From Cupriavidus numazuensis (GTDB taxonomy: Bacteria; Pseudomonadota; Gammaproteobacteria; Burkholderiales; Burkholderiaceae): a stretch of DNA of 64,000 nucleotides. Below the pieces are notes generated by a model. That model was not told the origin of the DNA and did not search any database. It saw only the letters and a list, made by a program, of their open reading frames with translations. The position numbers were made by a program, and so were the translations under genes. The first letter of the stretch is position 1, and each line of letters begins with the position of its first letter. This document shows positions 25,380 to 34,133 of the stretch, piece by piece. Location: positions 62,001 to 126,000 of the forward strand of contig NZ_CAJPVI010000008.1 of assembly GCF_905397435.1 (NCBI RefSeq), read 5' to 3'.

Positions 25380-25400
25380 GCGCGCTATGCTCCGAGGCGT

Positions 25401-26639
25401 TCAGAAGTTGTGGCGGATACCTATTGCGGCGCCGAACATGCTGTCTTTGCCGGCAGCAGGCTGATAGCCGTTGTTGAAGGCAATGGACGCGGTGTCCAGG
25501 CACAGGCCGGCATGTTGCGCGTAGGCCGTGGTCAGGTACAGGTCCGTGCGCTTGGAAAGGTGGTAGTCGGCAATGAACATCAGCTGCCTCGGATTGCCGG
25601 CCGGCCGTAGCGCTGGCAGGGTCGATGACCGGAACGTCTGGTAGTAGTAGTCCAGCGTCAGGCTCAGCGCAGAGTTTATCTCGTAGTAGACGCCAGCCCA
25701 GTACAGGTTGTCGCGCACCAGCGTCTGCCCCGGCGCAGTCGACATGCCCCAGCGATATCCCGCCATGAAGATTGCGGGCCCGACGGCGTAGCTGGCCGCT
25801 GCGGCGGCCTTCTTGAACGTGCCGGTGCCGGCGAATCCGCCAACGCCGATGATGCTCGGATTCACCTGGTCATAGGTCACGGTTGTGCTGAACGGGCCCG
25901 CTGTATAGGACGCCCGCGCGCCGTAGCCGGTATCGCGGCGAAATTGACCAGGAACCTCGCCTGAGCCACCCAGGCGGCTGAGGTCCACGTTGCCGCTGCT
26001 CCCGCCGGTGCCAAAGCTCCAGTGCGCCCCGACACTGACCGGGCCGAACGTCCCCGAATACTTGACGGTATTGTCTTCGCGGTAGACCGGGCCGATCTGG
26101 GCAATCACAGGTTCATATAGGCTCGACATGGCGGCAGGCGAGAAATTGGCCAGTGCATCGAGCATCGACGTGTACTGGCGACCGAAGGTGATCTTGCCGT
26201 ACCTGTCGCTCTGCAGGCCGACGAATGCCTGGCGGCCAAACAGTCGGCCACCTTGCTGCATGGTGCCGTCGTCTCCGCCAACGCCGCTTTCAAGCACAAA
26301 GACGCTTTTCAGGCCGCCACCAAGGTCTTCCACGCCGCGGATACCCCAGCGCGAGCCAGACAGGCCTTCGCCGTTCAGCGCGTATCGGTTGGCCGAGCCT
26401 CCGCCCGCACTCTTGAAGTTGGTGTCGATTTCAAGGTTGGTGTCCAGCGTACCGTACAGCGTGATGGATGACTGGGCATTGGCCGCGCCCGCGAACACGC
26501 CAAGTGCTGCCAGGGCGATCACAGGCGTCCTGGCCCAATCGGGTGCCACCTTGCGTGGCACCCGGTGTTTCTCTTCGCAGCGCCGCTTCATGACGACAGC
26601 ACTATCCTTGTTCAAGGCATTACGCCTGCATGCATCCAT
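25401..26639 (-). CDS. outer-membrane porin (Gram-negative porin family), first copy
   Basis: A 412-residue general porin of the Burkholderiales OmpC-like family: signal peptide (TPVIALAALGVFAGAANAQ), then SSITLYGTLDTNLEI, GLSGSRWGIRGVEDLGGGLKSVFVLESG, FGRQAFVGLQSDRYGKITFGRQY, and the C-terminal FGAAIGIRHNF ending in Phe. The ATG at 26639 has GGAG at good spacing, giving a long 40-residue leader before the hydrophobic core; an internal ATG at 26591 would give a shorter one. It would form a trimeric outer-membrane channel. A perfect 16-bp palindrome lies 80 bases upstream, and a TetR gene is divergent, suggesting regulated uptake. Confidence 0.92.
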   Translation of the reverse strand: MDACRRNALNKDSAVVMKRRCEEKHRVPRKVAPDWARTPVIALAALGVFAGAANAQSSITLYGTLDTNLEIDTNFKSAGGGSANRYALNGEGLSGSRWGIRGVEDLGGGLKSVFVLESGVGGDDGTMQQGGRLFGRQAFVGLQSDRYGKITFGRQYTSMLDALANFSPAAMSSLYEPVIAQIGPVYREDNTVKYSGTFGPVSVGAHWSFGTGGSSGNVDLSRLGGSGEVPGQFRRDTGYGARASYTAGPFSTTVTYDQVNPSIIGVGGFAGTGTFKKAAAAASYAVGPAIFMAGYRWGMSTAPGQTLVRDNLYWAGVYYEINSALSLTLDYYYQTFRSSTLPALRPAGNPRQLMFIADYHLSKRTDLYLTTAYAQHAGLCLDTASIAFNNGYQPAAGKDSMFGAAIGIRHNF

Positions 26640-26982
26640 CAACGATCTCCATATTTGTCAGTTGCCTGGCGGCCGCATGCAACAGCATCGGCCGCGCACT
26701 CTTCTTCAAACGTGCCTGTCGATTTGCGCAAATCGTGAATTAGAATAACGAGCGTAATGTTAAATAAAAAGGGCGGGTATTCCCTGCGTAGTCAGAGTTG
26801 GGAGGGGGCACAGGTGTTGCTACGTGGACGCGTGCGGACGCCTCCGCACCTGAGGAGCGGCGTGGGGCGAGAGCGCTGGAGAGGCTAGAATCAAAACATA
26901 ACGTCGATTCTGTAAAATCAGGCATCCGGCGGCTAACCAGCCGGCATCCAGTATCGAAATCCTCAAGAGAAAGAACAGAACA
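26640..26982. other. divergent control region of porin and TetR genes
   Basis: About 340 bases with no gene. It is more AT-rich than its surroundings near 26740-26770 (TTAAATAAAAA). It contains a perfect 16-bp palindrome (listed separately) and an imperfect dyad, ATAACG-AG-CGTAAT, at 26745-26758. No other feature was seen in the TetR-proximal half. Confidence 0.5.
26720..26735. promoter_or_regulatory. perfect 16-bp palindrome, putative TetR operator
   Basis: CGATTTGCGCAAATCG reads the same on both strands. It lies between the porin start (80 bases away) and the divergent TetR gene, an arrangement expected for a repressor that controls the porin. The link to that TetR protein is inference. 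Confidence 0.55.
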
Positions 26983-27642
26983 ATGGACAGCGACGACGAT
27001 ATCGAGCAGGTCTCAACCCGGGGTCGTCCGGTCGGCGACCGCGAAGCGAAGCGCAAGGAGTTGCTGCGCGCGGCATCAACGGTGATCGCGCAGGAGGGCT
27101 ATGCGAACGCATCGCTGCGCAAGGTGGCCAAGCATGCGGGCTATACCACTGGTGCGGTGACCTATTACTTTGCGAACAAGGAAGAGCTGGTCGTGGCGCT
27201 GATGGAAAGCGCGTTCGACCGTTTCGATGCGATGCTGGAGTCGGCGCGGGAGACGGGTGACATCCTGGCGCCGTTCGAAAGCTGGATCCGGCTGACGGAT
27301 CGCAGCACAAGGTTCTGGCCGGCAACATCGGAACTGCTCGCGCAGGGGCGGCACGAGCCCGCCTTTGCCGAAGTCATTGCCAGGCGCTATGCGCGTTATC
27401 GCCGCCTGCTTGCTGCCATCGTCAAGGACGCGCAGGAACGCGGGACGGTCCGCAACGATATTCCGGCGGACATCCTCACTGACCAGCTTGTCGCCATGGG
27501 CGATGGGTGGATGATGCTGTACCCCATCGAACCCAAACGATTCACGCCAAAGCGGATGCGCGCGCTTATCGATGCCCTGGCGGTGCTGATCGCGCCCGTG
27601 CCAGGGGAGCCGAAGCCTGGCGGACGGGCGGCGCGCGCGTAG
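26983..27642 (+). CDS. TetR/AcrR-family transcriptional regulator
   Basis: A 219-residue TetR-type regulator: DNA-binding helices in RKELLRAASTVIAQEGYANASLRKVAKHAGYTTGAVTYYFANKEELV (about residues 26-70, described in two parts here only for the motif TTGAVTYYFANKEEL) and a helical ligand domain after it. It resembles the BetI-like group in the recognition helix, but the ligand is unknown. It is divergent from a porin gene and convergent, seven bases apart, with the last gene of the amine-oxidase operon. It may repress the porin and possibly that operon. Confidence 0.92.
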   Translation: MDSDDDIEQVSTRGRPVGDREAKRKELLRAASTVIAQEGYANASLRKVAKHAGYTTGAVTYYFANKEELVVALMESAFDRFDAMLESARETGDILAPFESWIRLTDRSTRFWPATSELLAQGRHEPAFAEVIARRYARYRRLLAAIVKDAQERGTVRNDIPADILTDQLVAMGDGWMMLYPIEPKRFTPKRMRALIDALAVLIAPVPGEPKPGGRAARA

Positions 27643-27649
27643 CAAGGCG

Positions 27650-28954
27650 TCAGCGATGGTGCGCGACATCCAGCGCGCGGCCAACGTCGGCGGCAGCCTT
27701 GGTGCCGGTCTCGATGGCACCGTCAATGCCGCCGACTCCGATGGGCGCAATGTCCGCCCCTGCGAAATGGATGCGGCCGTGGGGCTGTCGCATCAGCGGA
27801 GCCGCCTGCGTCAGATTGCCGGGGCGGTGATGCATCCATCCGCCCTTGGCGAACGGATCGTTCGCCCAATCCTGGCAGACCGTGTCGATCACCTCGATAT
27901 CCGGAATGAAGTCGCGCAACGCCTGCTGTACGGCCTCGCGGTCGTTGCCATTTAAGGCTGAGGGATCGCAGCAGAAGCACACCACCAGCGTATCGCCATC
28001 ATCGCGCCGTTCGGCGTGAGCGGTATTGATGGGGTGCTTGCCCGCCGGCGCATAGATCACGAAGGGCTCGATCTCGCCCTTGACCCGGACCCAGATCTTG
28101 CTGGGCATGATCGGGTTCTTTTGCTCGATCATGGCGCGCACGGGTTGGGGCAGTGCGGGCGTGACGCGGAACTCGCTCAGCATATTGAGCGGCAGCGCCA
28201 CCACGGCGCGTCGGGCCCGGATACGTTCTCCATCTCGGGTGGTCACGATGACCTCGTGCCCGTTGTCATCGACGGCTGCCACCGGCGTCGAGAGGCGCAA
28301 CTCGGCTTTCGACTCCGCGCTCATGGCGTCGATCAGGCGCCCGGTGCCGCCTTCGATCGGCCAGTGCCCGGCAATTTCCTTGAACGCGCTCCAGTTGCCG
28401 AAGCACATCGCGCACCAGAACAGCATTTGCGCAAGCCCCTGCTCGTGTTCGGAGCAAACCAGGATCGACATTGCATTGACCAGCAGGTCACGGTCGTGCG
28501 CGGTGAGTTCGAGCGCGTCAAGACGGTCGCCGACGGTTTGCTGGTCGATTGCGCCGACATCGGCGGCTGACAGGTCATCCACCTGCGGAAAATACTTCCG
28601 AGCGTCGCCAAAGAAGCGCGCGACCAGCGGCGTGGTCAGTTGATTGAGTTCCTCCCACGTCCCGGCGTGTACCGCGCCGTCGGCGTACCAGTACGCCTTG
28701 CTCACCGGCATCGGTGTCGCCAGGCCGATGCCATAGCGCTTGAGTTCGCGCCACACATGCGCCTGGGTCCAGTGCACGTAGGTGCCGCCCAGATCCAGGT
28801 GCAGGCCAAGCGCCTTTCCCCACCAGGTGCGGCCGCCAATCCGGTCACGCGCTTCGAGCAGTACGACCTTGTGGCCTGCATTGCTGAGGTCCCGCGCCGC
28901 CGTCATGCCTGCAAAGCCCGCGCCGATCACGGCGACATCGTAGAGATCTGTCAT
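27650..28954 (-). CDS. flavin monoamine oxidase-like FAD oxidoreductase
   Basis: A 434-residue flavoprotein of the amine oxidase family: N-terminal dinucleotide motif VAVIGAGFAGMTAARDL with LLEARDRIGGRTW, the substrate part with GTYVHWTQAH, and the C-terminal FAD motif IHFAGADIAPIGVGGIDGAIETG. It would oxidise a primary or secondary amine to an imine with release of peroxide. It is the last gene of a five-gene minus-strand operon with another FAD oxidase, an MFS transporter, RidA and a PhyH dioxygenase. The RidA neighbour fits, since RidA proteins hydrolyse imine products. Confidence 0.9.
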   Translation of the reverse strand: MTDLYDVAVIGAGFAGMTAARDLSNAGHKVVLLEARDRIGGRTWWGKALGLHLDLGGTYVHWTQAHVWRELKRYGIGLATPMPVSKAYWYADGAVHAGTWEELNQLTTPLVARFFGDARKYFPQVDDLSAADVGAIDQQTVGDRLDALELTAHDRDLLVNAMSILVCSEHEQGLAQMLFWCAMCFGNWSAFKEIAGHWPIEGGTGRLIDAMSAESKAELRLSTPVAAVDDNGHEVIVTTRDGERIRARRAVVALPLNMLSEFRVTPALPQPVRAMIEQKNPIMPSKIWVRVKGEIEPFVIYAPAGKHPINTAHAERRDDGDTLVVCFCCDPSALNGNDREAVQQALRDFIPDIEVIDTVCQDWANDPFAKGGWMHHRPGNLTQAAPLMRQPHGRIHFAGADIAPIGVGGIDGAIETGTKAAADVGRALDVAHHR

Positions 28955-29029
28955 CAGTGTTTCCGTATTGAGTTTCAGGTGAAGCAGGGGACTTGCTAGG
29001 CCCTGCCGTCACGCAATGTCAGCGCTACA

Positions 29030-30361
29030 TCACGCGGCGCGCGCCTTGCGGTTCGAACGTTCATCGAGCGTGCTTGCGACCTTCAGGGCGCTGTTCAGGG
29101 CAAACCAGCGCAGCGGCTCGGGCAATGTCGATGGCGGACTGTGTTGCATCAGCATTGCAAGCAGCGGGTTGTCGATCCCGCAGATCCTCTGCGCCAGCAT
29201 GTGCCCGACCATCCCCTGCGTGCCGACGCCGTGGCCCGAACACCCCGCCGCGTAGTAGATATTCCGATCCGCGCCGGTGGCGCCGATGACCGGCAGGCCA
29301 TCGTCGGCATAGCTGATATAGCCGCTCCAGCAGCGCCGGATGGCGATGCCTTTCAAGGGCGGAAACCGGTCGTGCAGGGCCATCCGCAGTGCCCGATACT
29401 GGGCGTGCTCGGGCACGTCAGGCGTCTGCGAGCCGAACGGGTAACGCAGGCGCTTGGTCGTCACGACCAGCGTGTTGCGCGCCGTCAGGCGATGGCTCTC
29501 CATGACCCAGTGCATTGTGGTGATGCCTTCGCGACGCGGCCATCCAAGCGCCGCCAGCTGCACGGAAGAAAGCGGTTCGGTCTCCATGGCCGAGAGCCGC
29601 AACGGCACCACCTGGTCCGCGAGAGGACCGAGCTGGGGCGTATAGGCGTTGGTGGCGAGGATCATGACCGGCGCACTGACGCTGCCGCGCGGTGTCTGCA
29701 CCTTGATGGTCGGGCCTTCGGTGAAGGACAGCAATGGCGTGTTCTCGTGGATGGTCACGCCCGCCCGCAGCGCCGCGCGCCGCAGGCCCAGCACGTACTT
29801 GCCGGGATCGAGCGTGCCGCCGTTGCGCACGTAGCTGCCGAACAGAAAGGCTGGCGGGATGCCGCGCGCGCGCATCTCGGCGTGGTCCAGGTACTCCGAC
29901 GGACATCCGAGTTCGGTGCTGATCCGCATGTCGTCGCGCACCCTGGCTTCCTGCGAAGGGTCGATGCCGGCACGGATCAATCCCGACTGGTTGTAGTCGC
30001 AGTCGATGCCGTGTTCCGCGAACTTGCCTTCGGCGAAGCTGACACCGTCCTCGTAGAAGCGCACGATCTGCTTCGCCTTCTCATGGCCGGCGCGCTTGAG
30101 GAAGCGGTCGTACTTGAGTCCCTGTCCGCCGGCCAGATAGCCCGCATTGCGGCTGCTTGCCCCGTAGCCGCAGAATTCGCGCTCGAGGACGACGACTTTC
30201 ACACGTTGCCGGGCAAGCTCCAGCGCTGCGCAAAGTCCGGCAAAGCCGGCGCCGACGATAACCACATCCGCATTGACGTGGCCGTCGAGCGGTGGCTGCA
30301 GGTCGGCCGGTTTTTCTATCCAGCCGCCCAGCGTTCGATATGTCTTGAAGTCTTCAGTCAC
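29030..30361 (-). CDS. DAO-type FAD-dependent oxidoreductase (PuuB-like)
   Basis: A 443-residue FAD oxidoreductase of the DadA/glycine-oxidase fold, closest in look to gamma-glutamylputrescine oxidases: DVVIVGAGFAGLCAALELA with VVLEREFCGYGASSRNAG near the N-terminus, and YAAGCSGHGVGTQGMVG at the C-terminus. The start is the GTG at 30361, which has AAAGGAAAG seven bases upstream; the frame extends further only by artefact. It likely oxidises a secondary amine or amino acid. It lies between the MFS gene and the monoamine-oxidase-like gene, 73-75 bases from each. Confidence 0.88.
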   Translation of the reverse strand: MTEDFKTYRTLGGWIEKPADLQPPLDGHVNADVVIVGAGFAGLCAALELARQRVKVVVLEREFCGYGASSRNAGYLAGGQGLKYDRFLKRAGHEKAKQIVRFYEDGVSFAEGKFAEHGIDCDYNQSGLIRAGIDPSQEARVRDDMRISTELGCPSEYLDHAEMRARGIPPAFLFGSYVRNGGTLDPGKYVLGLRRAALRAGVTIHENTPLLSFTEGPTIKVQTPRGSVSAPVMILATNAYTPQLGPLADQVVPLRLSAMETEPLSSVQLAALGWPRREGITTMHWVMESHRLTARNTLVVTTKRLRYPFGSQTPDVPEHAQYRALRMALHDRFPPLKGIAIRRCWSGYISYADDGLPVIGATGADRNIYYAAGCSGHGVGTQGMVGHMLAQRICGIDNPLLAMLMQHSPPSTLPEPLRWFALNSALKVASTLDERSNRKARAA

Positions 30362-30434
30362 GTTGCCGCTTTCCTTTGTCCGGGAATCGATGCTGCGCAG
30401 GCACGAGCCTCCCGTGCCTGGCGGGAATGCCGTG

Positions 30435-31868
30435 TCAGGCAGCCATGGGCGTGTCCGGGGATTGGCGTGCTCCGCTTGCAGCGTCAGGCCCTTCGTCGGC
30501 AACGGCTTCCAACGAACGGTTGGTCGTGCGCGGGCCGAACAGGGCGACGGGGATGGAGAAGACGATGTAGCAGGCCGCCGCCGCGAGCATCACGCCGGCC
30601 ATGCCGCCAGCGGAGAACAGCGCGGCGCCCAGCACGCCCGCCGCAGCACCGCCGAACCGCCCGCCAGAGATCACGATCCCGCTGCCCAGGGCGCGCAACT
30701 GCGTCGGGATCGTCTCCGGGATGTACGTGTAGTACGCGTTGACGACGAGCCCCGTGATGATCGAGGCGAGGCCGCCCGCACTGATCACCACCCAGCTGCT
30801 GCCCGAGATGCCGAGCACGATCAGCGGCAGTGCACTGAGCACCGACACGACGAGGATGGTGGATTTGCGCTCGTACCGATCGAGGAACAGCATGGCGACG
30901 AACGGCGTGACGCCATAGATCACGTTCCACAGGAACAGGATGTAATACGCGTGTTCCTCGGAGTACTTGAGGCTGTACACGAGCGAGTAGACGCCCCACT
31001 GGCCGAACAGGTAGTAGGCCAGCGTGGCGCCGAAATAGCCGAGCGTGAGAACGGCGATCGTCCGCAGCACGGCCTTGTCGTTGATGAGATCGCGCAGCGT
31101 GGGTGCCGCGGCTTGCTGTTGCGTGGCGGCCATGGCGGGCTCGGCGAGCGGACCGCGGCGCAGCGCACGTGCTTCCAGATCGCTGACGATGCGTTCGGCG
31201 CGGTCGGTGCGCCCGCGCGAGACACACCAGCGCACCGATTCCGGCAGGATGAAGCGTGCCAGCGGCGCGATCAGCAGGCCGACGCTGCCTGCCAGGAACA
31301 GGTTGCGCCAGGCACCGGTACTGCTCTGTGGCAGATAAAACATCGCCAGTGCCGCCGCGCCGATGCCGGAGACCACGAACCCGATCGACACGATGGAGAC
31401 GAAGCGGCCACGTGCCTTGCCGGGAAACATCTCCGCGATATAGACCAGCAGCACCGATGTGGCCGCCTGTACGCCGATACCCGTGACGACACGGGAGGCC
31501 AGGATGGTCTCGTACGTAGGCGCGAACGCCGTCGCCAGCGCGCCCAGCGAATACAGCACGGTGGTCCAGACCAGGACCGAACGTCGTCCCCATTTGTCGG
31601 ACAGTCGCCCTCCCGCCAGCGCGCCGATGATCATCCCGATGAAGAACGCGCTGCTGATCAGGCCAATCTGCTCGGTGCTCAGATTGGTGTGGGCTTTGAT
31701 CGTTGGACTGGCGTAGGCAAAGATGGCGTTGTCGTAGTACTCCAGCATCAGGTTGGCCGCGAGCAGGGCGGCCCACAGGTAGTGCGATGCCATCACCGGC
31801 AGGCGGTCAAGCCGCGCGAGAATGCTGGATGGCTTATCCGGTCTGACGACCTTGTTGGGACGATTCAT
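30435..31868 (-). CDS. MFS transporter (sugar/aromatic-acid symporter type)
   Basis: A 477-residue major facilitator with about twelve membrane segments. The loop 2-3 signature GGRLSDKWGRRSVL, the ESVRWCVSRGR motif in the central loop, and RYERKST in loop 8-9 place it near the SV2/AAHS-like proton symporters. The ATG at 31868 fits family length; the frame is open further 5'. It likely imports the substrate of the surrounding oxidases. Gaps to ridA and the DAO gene are 85 and 73 bases. Confidence 0.9.
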   Translation of the reverse strand: MNRPNKVVRPDKPSSILARLDRLPVMASHYLWAALLAANLMLEYYDNAIFAYASPTIKAHTNLSTEQIGLISSAFFIGMIIGALAGGRLSDKWGRRSVLVWTTVLYSLGALATAFAPTYETILASRVVTGIGVQAATSVLLVYIAEMFPGKARGRFVSIVSIGFVVSGIGAAALAMFYLPQSSTGAWRNLFLAGSVGLLIAPLARFILPESVRWCVSRGRTDRAERIVSDLEARALRRGPLAEPAMAATQQQAAAPTLRDLINDKAVLRTIAVLTLGYFGATLAYYLFGQWGVYSLVYSLKYSEEHAYYILFLWNVIYGVTPFVAMLFLDRYERKSTILVVSVLSALPLIVLGISGSSWVVISAGGLASIITGLVVNAYYTYIPETIPTQLRALGSGIVISGGRFGGAAAGVLGAALFSAGGMAGVMLAAAACYIVFSIPVALFGPRTTNRSLEAVADEGPDAASGARQSPDTPMAA

Positions 31869-31953
31869 GTTTGTGTTTCCATCAGCGTTGTCGCTGTTCT
31901 GTTTTTCTTTTTTTGATCGTGTGCCGCGGCCTGCTGGCCGCGGCTTCGGGCTG

Positions 31954-32361
31954 TCAGCCGGCGCCGCAGCCGGCCACCGCAATGGCGCGGATCTCGACCA
32001 GGAACTCGGGGCGGGCCAGCTGGCTCACGCCGACGCCTGTCCACGACGGATAGCGCTCGGGAAGGTATTCGTCCTTGACCTTCACAAACGCCTCGATGTC
32101 GCTGCGCATGTCGGTGTGGAAGGTCATGATCTCCACGATGTCTGCCATGCCGGCGCCCGCGGCCTCCAGTACGGTCTTGAGGTTCTCGAACGCCTGCCGC
32201 GCCTGGGCTTCCATCCCTTGTCCGACCGTGCCAGTCGCCAGGTCGAAGCCCACCTGCCCGGACACCCAGATCATGTCGCCGACACGCGTTGCCGACGAGA
32301 AATGAAGCTGGTCGTAGTGCCTGGCCTGCGTGAGGCCGGGATTGATCATTTGCCGTTTCAT
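31954..32361 (-). CDS. RidA-family (YjgF/UK114) enamine/imine deaminase
   Basis: A 135-residue RidA-family protein: SSATRVGDMIWVSGQVGFD near residues 22-40, QARQAFENLKTVLEAAG, and the C-terminal strand RPEFLVEIRAIAV with the Arg that binds the carboxylate in RidA proteins. Such trimers hydrolyse reactive enamines/imines released by PLP enzymes or amine oxidases. Its place between a PhyH dioxygenase (25 bases upstream) and two amine-oxidase-like genes supports removal of an imine made by them. Confidence 0.92.
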   Translation of the reverse strand: MKRQMINPGLTQARHYDQLHFSSATRVGDMIWVSGQVGFDLATGTVGQGMEAQARQAFENLKTVLEAAGAGMADIVEIMTFHTDMRSDIEAFVKVKDEYLPERYPSWTGVGVSQLARPEFLVEIRAIAVAGCGAG

Positions 32362-32386
32362 GGTTGCTCCTCCGTGCAAGGCGGTA

Positions 32387-33223
32387 TCAGGCGATCTGGC
32401 GGAAAACAGGCGAGCGGAATGCCTGTCCCTCGTCCAGCTTGGCCATTTCCTCGCTGAACAGCGGACCATTGCGGGCATAGCGCGGGTTCGACATCGGCAG
32501 CGCGCGGAACGTGGCGTCGTCGCCGAAGAAACGCAGCACCAGCGTATGGCGGGTCGGACAGCCGGCGTCGACGGCCGCGCCCCCGTGCAGCGAACGCGGA
32601 TGCAGGAATACGACATCGCCGGGCGTCACGCTCCAGGACAGCACGTCCCAGGCGTTCGGGTCTGCGGCAAGGTCCTTGTCGATATGCGGCAGCCGGGGGA
32701 AGGTGCCGTCGCCGTACAGCGGATCGGTCGGATCATCGGCATTCGAAAAGCTCGCACCGTCGTACTGGATGCCCAGATGGGAGCCGCGCACGATCTCCAG
32801 CGAGTTCTTCTTCGGAATGGCCTGGAAGGTAATCCAGGCATTGCCCCAGTGCCTGCCGGCCCACGGCAGGTTCGCGGTGTCCTGGTGCCACGGTCCGCGG
32901 CCACTCCTGCCGCCTTCCTTGGCAAACACCTCCTCGGCGAAATACCAGACATGTTCCGATCCCCACAACTCCTGGAACACCTTGCCGAACGGCAGCGTGG
33001 CAACCAGAGCGTCCAGCTTGTCCTTGACGACCGGGTTGGCGTTGTCGATGTGGGTCTGCAGGCTGGTGCCGTCCAGTGACCGGAAGTGGTATGGGCCCGG
33101 GTTGGCGACATTCCACTTGAATGCTTCGTAGCAGCGGGCGAGCTGCGCCGGGTCCAGGCAGTTCTCGACAAGAACGGCGCCGTCAGTGCGAAACGCCTCC
33201 CGCTGGGCTTGGGTGGTGAGCAT
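32387..33223 (-). CDS. phytanoyl-CoA dioxygenase (PhyH)-family Fe(II)/2-oxoglutarate oxygenase
   Basis: A 278-residue PhyH-type oxygenase. The iron facial triad is visible as His113 and Asp115 (GPWHQDTANLP) and His212 (FLHPRSLHGG); an Arg in RHTLVLRFF follows for 2-oxoglutarate. The ATG at 33223 has AAGGAGA upstream. Bacterial members hydroxylate varied small molecules, including quaternary amines such as ectoine. It is the first gene of the five-gene operon; its promoter region is shared with the divergent iron-sulfur/flavoprotein operon. The substrate is unknown, perhaps an amine or N-methylated compound. Confidence 0.9.
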   Translation of the reverse strand: MLTTQAQREAFRTDGAVLVENCLDPAQLARCYEAFKWNVANPGPYHFRSLDGTSLQTHIDNANPVVKDKLDALVATLPFGKVFQELWGSEHVWYFAEEVFAKEGGRSGRGPWHQDTANLPWAGRHWGNAWITFQAIPKKNSLEIVRGSHLGIQYDGASFSNADDPTDPLYGDGTFPRLPHIDKDLAADPNAWDVLSWSVTPGDVVFLHPRSLHGGAAVDAGCPTRHTLVLRFFGDDATFRALPMSNPRYARNGPLFSEEMAKLDEGQAFRSPVFRQIA

Positions 33224-33287
33224 GATGAGTCTCCTTCCTTCTTCGTTGAGGGACGCTGGCCGGCGCGATGGACGAACAATAACTCGC

Positions 33288-33314
33288 AATTCGAATTAAG
33301 ACAACAGCTGTTGT
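33288..33314. promoter_or_regulatory. two adjacent perfect palindromes in a divergent promoter region
   Basis: AATTCGAATT (33288-33297) and ACAACAGCTGTTGT (33301-33314) are both self-complementary and lie within 27 bases, 65-90 bases upstream of the PhyH start and about 170 before the iron-sulfur gene. They are likely regulator sites governing both operons; the regulator is not adjacent and is unknown. Confidence 0.55.
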
Positions 33315-33479
33315 GATAATGTTCGGGGCGAGTGATGAAGGGAGTTCGGGAAGGTGGCGGGCGGTCTCGGCAGCCTTGATGTGCCCCTTTTCAATGACCA
33401 CGCCTGTGCTATGGTTGTTATGACCTTTTCGTGGAGTTCGCCGGTGTGGCTTCGGGGTCGCCAGACGACGGGGGCGAAG

Positions 33480-34118
33480 ATGGTACGTTTGAGCATTGAA
33501 GGACGCGAGCTGGATGCACCGCCCAATTGCTCGATCCTGCAGGCCTTCGTCCATGCGGGCGAAACGCTTGTCGAGGGTGTCGGCTGCATGGGTCAGGGCG
33601 TATGCGGGTCCTGCCGCGTCATGGTGCGCCGCAGCGGCGACCAGGAGGTCAAGACCGCGCTCGCTTGCGAGACGCTGGTCGAAGAGGGCATGCAGGTCGC
33701 CTTTCTCGATTACTTCACGGTGTCGGCGCGCCACGTATATCGCATCGAAGATTTCAGCGACAGCTGGCAGGTCCTGGGCGCGATTTCGCAGACCTTCCCC
33801 GAGGCCGCGCATTGCCGCCACTGCAGCGGCTGCGATCGCGCGTGTCCGAAAGGACTGGAGGTCCAGCACGGCGTGAACTTCGCGGTGGAAGGCAACCTGG
33901 CCGCGGCGAGCCACGTGTTCGACGAGTGCGTCATGTGCAATCTCTGCACGCTGGCCTGTCCGGAGCATATTCGTCCTAACCACCTTGGCCTGTTCGTGCG
34001 GCGCATGATCGCGGCGAACTCGCTGCGACCGGCCAATCTCATGCGGCGCCTGCAGCAGATCGAGCGCGGCGAAATGGGCATCGATTTCGATGCGGCGGGC
34101 GCCCGCCCGCCGCGCTGA
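33480..34118 (+). CDS. iron-sulfur protein: 2Fe-2S domain plus two 4Fe-4S motifs (SdhB/FrdB-like)
   Basis: A 212-residue electron carrier. Residues 1-75 form a 2Fe-2S ferredoxin domain with Cys36, 42, 45 and 63 (CMGQGVCGSC). A helical domain follows with two CxxCxxCxxxCP motifs, Cys112/115/118/122 and Cys150/153/156/160. SdhB/FrdB share this layout but normally carry a 3Fe-4S cluster; here both motifs look like full 4Fe-4S ligand sets. The frame is open upstream, but the ATG at 33480 starts the domain. It is the first gene of an operon with an SdhA-like flavoprotein (15 bases on) and a NuoF-like subunit, and would wire them together. Confidence 0.85.
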   Translation: MVRLSIEGRELDAPPNCSILQAFVHAGETLVEGVGCMGQGVCGSCRVMVRRSGDQEVKTALACETLVEEGMQVAFLDYFTVSARHVYRIEDFSDSWQVLGAISQTFPEAAHCRHCSGCDRACPKGLEVQHGVNFAVEGNLAAASHVFDECVMCNLCTLACPEHIRPNHLGLFVRRMIAANSLRPANLMRRLQQIERGEMGIDFDAAGARPPR

Positions 34119-34133
34119 CCGGGGCGAACCGTC

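Noticed and set aside
29141..30742. 533-codon plus-strand open frame
   Set aside because: Antisense to the DAO-type oxidase gene with intact FAD motifs; product is Arg/Gln/His-rich.
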